Below are positions 60,101-64,000 of a stretch of 64,000 nucleotides of DNA, piece after piece. The position numbers and the translations under genes were made by a program. The DNA lies in assembly GCF_002443255.2 (NCBI RefSeq), contig NW_019211454.1, positions 20,551,037-20,615,036 of the forward strand, in the 5' to 3' direction. The DNA comes from Varroa destructor (taxonomy: Eukaryota > Arthropoda > Arachnida > Mesostigmata > Varroidae). Every line of letters starts with the position of its first letter. The first letter of the stretch is position 1. The notes beneath the pieces are model-generated. The model saw only the letters and a program-made list of their open reading frames with translations. It ran no database searches and was not told the origin of the DNA.

Positions 60101-61459
60101 ATCGTTCCTAGCACCTCCCTGCTTCGTACATCACATGCTTTAACTAGTGCAGAGAGTACATTAGTGTGATGTATCTTGGCAAGAAGTAGAGATTTGAAGT
60201 GATCTCGGATGATCTTGTTGTCGTTTCTCTTATCTACATTGCCTCTACGAAGCTGACCAGACTTTAATTTTTTTTTTATTTTATCAACGTAAACGGCCAC
60301 CGGAAAAGTATTAATAGTTCCCTCCTTCTCTATTCACTATTCTTAGCCTTATCCTCTGTTAACAAATCATCAACAAGTGGACTGATGATATATGTTTGGC
60401 TCAAACCCGTTAAGGTCGTAAGGGGAGAAACTAAGGGGGCTATACCAAGACCGAGATAGATATACGCACAGAAAACATCGAAGATGCGGAGAGTCATCAG
60501 CAGAGGATTTTAGTAAATTGGAGAAAATAGCTGTTTAGCAAACGAAGGGAGGAATAACCGACTGAAAAAACAGCGGACTACAATGGCCACGCAAGTGTAA
60601 AGTCAGAGTTGAAACGCTCGTGTTAAATGTCATCACCTCAGACGCACGTATAGAATATACGAAACAATGCAGATTTCGTCAAACCGGACTGAAGAAAAGA
60701 CATTAATCATAGATAAACCAATTGTAGTATGATAAGAGAAAAAAAAAAAGCTTCATCAAAACACGGCCAGACAAAAAAGCAGTATGCGCTATTATAAAAG
60801 AAGTGGGACAATTACCACTCAAATAGAGAGAGTGCCTATAAAATATATCTAAACCAGATCCTGTTATAGGCATGTATTAGGATTAACCTAATACATGCAA
60901 GAGGTCAAATAGAAACAAGGTTTTTATCTTTAATCAATCGTACGCATGTTGCGCAGCATATAGTGTAGGCAGTGAGTATGAAAAAGGATTATTGACGACT
61001 TAACTTAAAAATCGCGGTCAAAGGGTGGTTACTAGATCGATTACAAGATGCAACTGCACGTGGTGCACACAATAATATATCTGATCCCCTCAACGCCGAG
61101 AACATAGGATACCATCGACGAGCTGTTCAATACGCTGGAAATCATCGTAAAGAAGGTAAAAAGAACAATTTGGAAGAGATTATAGACATTTAAATTTGAC
61201 CGGTATTGTCATTATGGCCGGAGGCTGTAGCCAGATGGTTGCGGAGCTTTATGGAGATAAGACGTCGCTACCTAAGGGCACAAGGAGCGTTTCGTAGCAT
61301 CTCGAAGACGGTTATTAAGAGCTCTAGATAAACCGCCTTTCAGGAGGTGCTTCTATTCGTGACTCTAATGGATAATAACAGAGCGATAATTTAGTTTATC
61401 AGTTTGTTCTTAACTTATCCCACGGTACAGCCTGTTGAAACGTAATTTAACATTCATAC

Positions 61460-61499
<40 letters not shown>

Positions 61500-62151
61500 C
61501 CTCGAGTAGGCAGAAACGTGTTATATGTGAGATAAGTGTCTTTGCGAGAAACGGAAAAATTCACCCTGATTATAAAACATGATGTACTGATATTCTGTTT
61601 GAAATCACAATTTTGTAAGATTTATATTCATATAATTCAGTAAATATGAAATGTTTTGGGATTTGTTTGCGGCATCAATCAGCCAATAACAATGACAAAG
61701 AAAAATCGAAATAGTGATTTGAAATAGAAGCTCTTTTTCACGAAAACCATCAACAGGTAACTAGCACAATTAAGTCTCTTGAAGCCTCTAGTTGTACAAA
61801 TATAGGTGTAAATATGTATCTACTTTGTAAATTATGCGAAACCTATTTTGCCCCATTCGTTTCTACGCGGCATATTAATGCATCTGAAAGGGCAAAATTT
61901 CAATCAGGATTTCATATATTAACCGCACTTGCACGACTATTTAAATAGAGCTATACAAAGGACCCGGACACTAGCGCAGACGCAATGCCAGCTGATGCAT
62001 TCAAAACAATATATTTAAATCAGCTTCCAAGTGTGCCGTTCTAAAATCTGAGTCATTTGATATTTTCCACATTTTAGACGCCGAAAAGTTCTTCCCCATA
62101 GTAAATTTGCAGTGCTAGAAATTGTGGCTTATCCTAAACTTCTTTTATTTC

Positions 62152-62193
<42 letters not shown>

Positions 62194-63808
62194 TTATGAG
62201 GCCCTACTGTTTTTACGACGTTCATTATTAAACAACTTGATTTACAAATTGGTTCTCGCAAATTTCTACATCAACGCTTTGTTATCGAGTATAATAATAA
62301 CCGTTACCAGAAAATGCTCTGATTAATTGGCTAGTTTACAGATTGGATTTTACAAAAAGTGTCTTGGAAATGCCATATTAAATACAACTTGGAGCTACAT
62401 CAGTACATTATAAGAAAAGTTATGATGGAGCTTTAAAAATCCAGGAAAACTGCAAACTGTGCTTAGTTTTTTCATATTAAAACAAACTATTTGTTTTTTA
62501 TTCTTCTTTAATAAACTATCTTTTACGTCTTAACGACGACAAAGACGAATGATACACTTTTTTCGAGGGTTGCCAGAAAGCTTTCATTACTATAAATTCC
62601 CAGACATATATCCTGCAGCTTTTCAAGAATTGTTTTTACAAATAATCTGGGCAATTATATAACAATATGAAATTATAATCATGTCAGTTTTAACGTGTGT
62701 CATGTAATAGGGCTGGACGGCCAAAGAATACGTTTTATTAAGGAATAAAGAAAGATTTTGTAAGTTTACAAGACTGCAAACTTAATAGGCCACCTCATAA
62801 AATTTAATGGGACGAACACTTTTAGCAATAGGTAGACTCTTTTTTTAATTTAACAACGAACTTGTACGAAACGAATTGTAATGAACAGAGCTTCTCACAG
62901 CTAGCCAGTTGACTCCAAATAATTTCAGTAGCAGGTAACCTATCAGCCGGGAAGATGTTTATCACTATACTATACTCGGCAGAAGTAAACGGCCAAATTA
63001 GTACTGCACCATCCTCAAATGTTTATACGCCGGTCAGTCAACATTAGCACATAATTGAGCTTTTTATAATGCGTCCGCACATGGGACAACTTAGCCTAAA
63101 TATAAAGCGTTCATTGCCTCTTACATTATTGGGGTTATGGATACTTTTACTGTATTATTTGTTTTTTTGCTTTACTTGGTGTTTCCTCCGTCCTCCAAAT
63201 ACTTCTCAAATGAACAATTTAAGATCCATCACATAAGTTACAAAATACCTCAAAGGATAAATTTAAGATAGCCTTGCCTGATTATCCAAGTGTGAGAGCC
63301 GATAAACCATGGGATATTTAGTCCAACCAAAATGTACACTCAGGTTCTTGAATAGCGCCTCACCGCTGTAAATTGACATGTCAATAAAAGCATAGAAATA
63401 CTATATATTATTAATATTAAATAAAACATAAAAAAATATTCCTTATTTGCTTGAGCCCTTAAAAAGTTCCACTCATACACGAAACAAGTTAATGCTCATC
63501 AAAAGGACGTTAGTGAGTTTAGGTCACGTAGGTAGTATTGACAATCTTAATGTATTAGAATTCATTACAAGACACCACAACAGTGTTTCAACGATATTCA
63601 AAAGGACAATTGATCGGTATTTATTTAGTTCGCGATTTATTATCACTGACCTCTAGAAATAATTCAATATCGTTTGCAGAAAGTACATACGAAGGCTTCC
63701 GAACGTTGCAGTGATAGACGTAATTAGGAATAACTGTCCTATCAGTGACGAAACCTCCGAAGTATTGCTCAGCTGCTGCTGCCAACGAAATCTGCATAAT
63801 CTTTGGTC
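57019..63808 (-). CDS. ABHD5: ABHD4/ABHD5 (CGI-58) family protein, C-terminal half, 4 exons
   Basis: Exons: 63808-63691, 63365-63278, 59061-58963 and 57171-57019, continuing 5' beyond the window. They give 152 C-terminal residues that align gap-free with the family over the lid end and the last beta strands. Seen: VIPNYVYHCN (family YIYHCN), PSGEALFKNL, FGWTKYPMVYRL (family FGWxxxPMxxRI), VPITFIYG, and SGHNVH around the terminal His. Known role: ABHD5 is a co-activator of ATGL lipase on lipid droplets; ABHD4 is an N-acyl-phospholipid hydrolase. Odd: the WID acid position reads FIT and the HX4D motif ends in Glu, so the catalytic acid appears lost. The nucleophile lies outside the window. The tail runs about 25 residues past the usual end. 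One intron starts with GC. Confidence 0.85.
57238..57256. repeat. (TA)n run in ABHD4/5-like intron
   Basis: TA dinucleotide run just upstream of the last exon of the minus-strand gene. Confidence 0.9.
58963..59061 (-). CDS. ABHD5: ABHD4/5-like exon (VPITFIYG)
   Basis: Thirty-three whole codons between AAATTTCAG and CAG|GTAAGG. It encodes VPITFIYGSLTFITKK, a basic segment and CYVDIQ. The acid position of the triad lies here and reads Thr. Confidence 0.9.
61463..61494. repeat. (TA)n microsatellite, 32 bases
   Basis: TA dinucleotide run inside the 4.2 kb GC-AG intron of the ABHD4/5-like gene. Confidence 0.95.
62158..62190. repeat. (AT)n microsatellite, 33 bases
   Basis: A second AT dinucleotide run in the same intron, 0.7 kb from the first. 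Confidence 0.95.
63278..63365 (-). CDS. ABHD5: ABHD4/5-like exon with GC splice donor
   Basis: The acceptor AATTTACAG|C restores Ser. It encodes GEALFKNLSVHFGWTKYPMV, then YRLSHLDNQ. The exon ends CAG|GCAAGG. No GT donor near it keeps the frame, and the join to VPITFIYG gives exactly the family spacing. Confidence 0.85.
63691..63808 (-). CDS. ABHD5: ABHD4/5-like exon (YHCN region)
   Basis: The acceptor TTATGTAG|GA needs one base from an exon outside the window. The donor TC|GTATGT leaves two bases that complete Ser of the PSGE motif. A later GAG|GTCAGT donor keeps the frame open but destroys the family match, so I rejected it. Confidence 0.85.
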
Positions 63809-64000
63809 CTACATAATTCCAAATACAAAATATTTGTTGCAAATGGTGCAGTAGTTTATTAGATTAAATTAAAAATGGACGCAGATTATGCCATTAGTCG
63901 TAACAATCGACCTGTATAACAAAAACAAAATGTAATCCTAGGTTACGTAGAACCGTGCACACAGCTTTTATTGTGTGATTGCACCAAGGACGCAATCTAA

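Larger units (their letters stand above)
59062..63277 (-). other. Intron of the ABHD4/5-like gene (GC-AG, 4.2 kb)
   Basis: It begins GCAAGG on the minus strand and ends TTTCAG. No further exon is needed by the family alignment. An A-rich plus-strand stretch at 60400-61380, purine-rich and with higher GC than its surroundings, may be a decayed element, but no domain was recognised. Confidence 0.7.

Noticed and set aside
63645..63653. Donor GAG|GTCAGT extending the ABHD4/5-like exon
   Set aside because: The extension adds 13 residues that do not fit the family, while TC|GTATGT joins exactly to the PSGEALFKNL exon.
1..64000. CRISPR arrays, operons, ribosome binding sites, prophage
   Set aside because: No regularly spaced direct repeats or bacterial gene organisation; the genes are spliced and animal-like.

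Overview
This 64 kb window is an AT-rich stretch of animal nuclear DNA. It has spliceosomal introns of about 0.1-4.2 kb, TA microsatellites, and worn-down retroelements of at least three kinds (LINE, Ty3/Gypsy and Penelope-like, with a possible BEL/Pao). The gene set (an NRBF2 homologue, a CYP4-clan P450, a DNAJC5-type cysteine-string protein and an ABHD4/5 homologue) is metazoan. A CYP4-clan enzyme with this intron pattern, next to Penelope-like debris, fits an arthropod, possibly a mite or tick. The taxon is an inference. Most open frames above 60 codons are chance frames. The real genes were found by joining short exons with matching splice phase and family similarity.

Layout, left to right. 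At 1-3.1 kb there is mostly unassigned DNA, with a CRE/ETS promoter-like island near 2.66 kb and a possible first coding exon at 3069. At 4.8-9.4 kb an NRBF2 homologue lies on the minus strand in four phase-consistent exons (256 aa). At 9.7-10.2 kb there is a LINE reverse-transcriptase relic. At 17.3-32.5 kb a complete CYP4-clan cytochrome P450 lies on the plus strand in nine exons (528 aa), every junction phase-consistent. At 33-47 kb there is a graveyard: a possible BEL/Pao relic (minus), a one-stop-interrupted frame with weak Utp14 resemblance, a frameshifted Gypsy reverse transcriptase, and a Penelope-like reverse transcriptase fragment. At 47.5-50.2 kb a DNAJC5-like gene lies on the minus strand (two exons found; 3' end uncertain). 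At 51.6-53.6 kb a His/Arg/Tyr/Gly-rich coding-like stretch on the minus strand is broken by many frame changes. At 54.6-55.0 kb there is an unrecognised three-frame coding-like stretch. At 57.0-63.8 kb are the four 3' exons of an ABHD4/5 homologue on the minus strand, with the rest of the gene beyond the right edge. One of its introns begins with GC instead of GT.

The genes do not form a pathway and are ordinary eukaryotic neighbours: an autophagy PI3K-complex cofactor, a microsomal monooxygenase, a vesicle co-chaperone and a lipid-droplet-type alpha/beta-hydrolase fold protein. The most interesting signals are the GC-AG intron and altered catalytic positions of the ABHD gene, the missing heme-linking Glu in the P450, the 18-Cys string and the stop codon inside a splice donor in the DNAJC5-like gene, and the frame-scrambled His/Arg-rich locus. 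I did not find a clear new multi-gene system.
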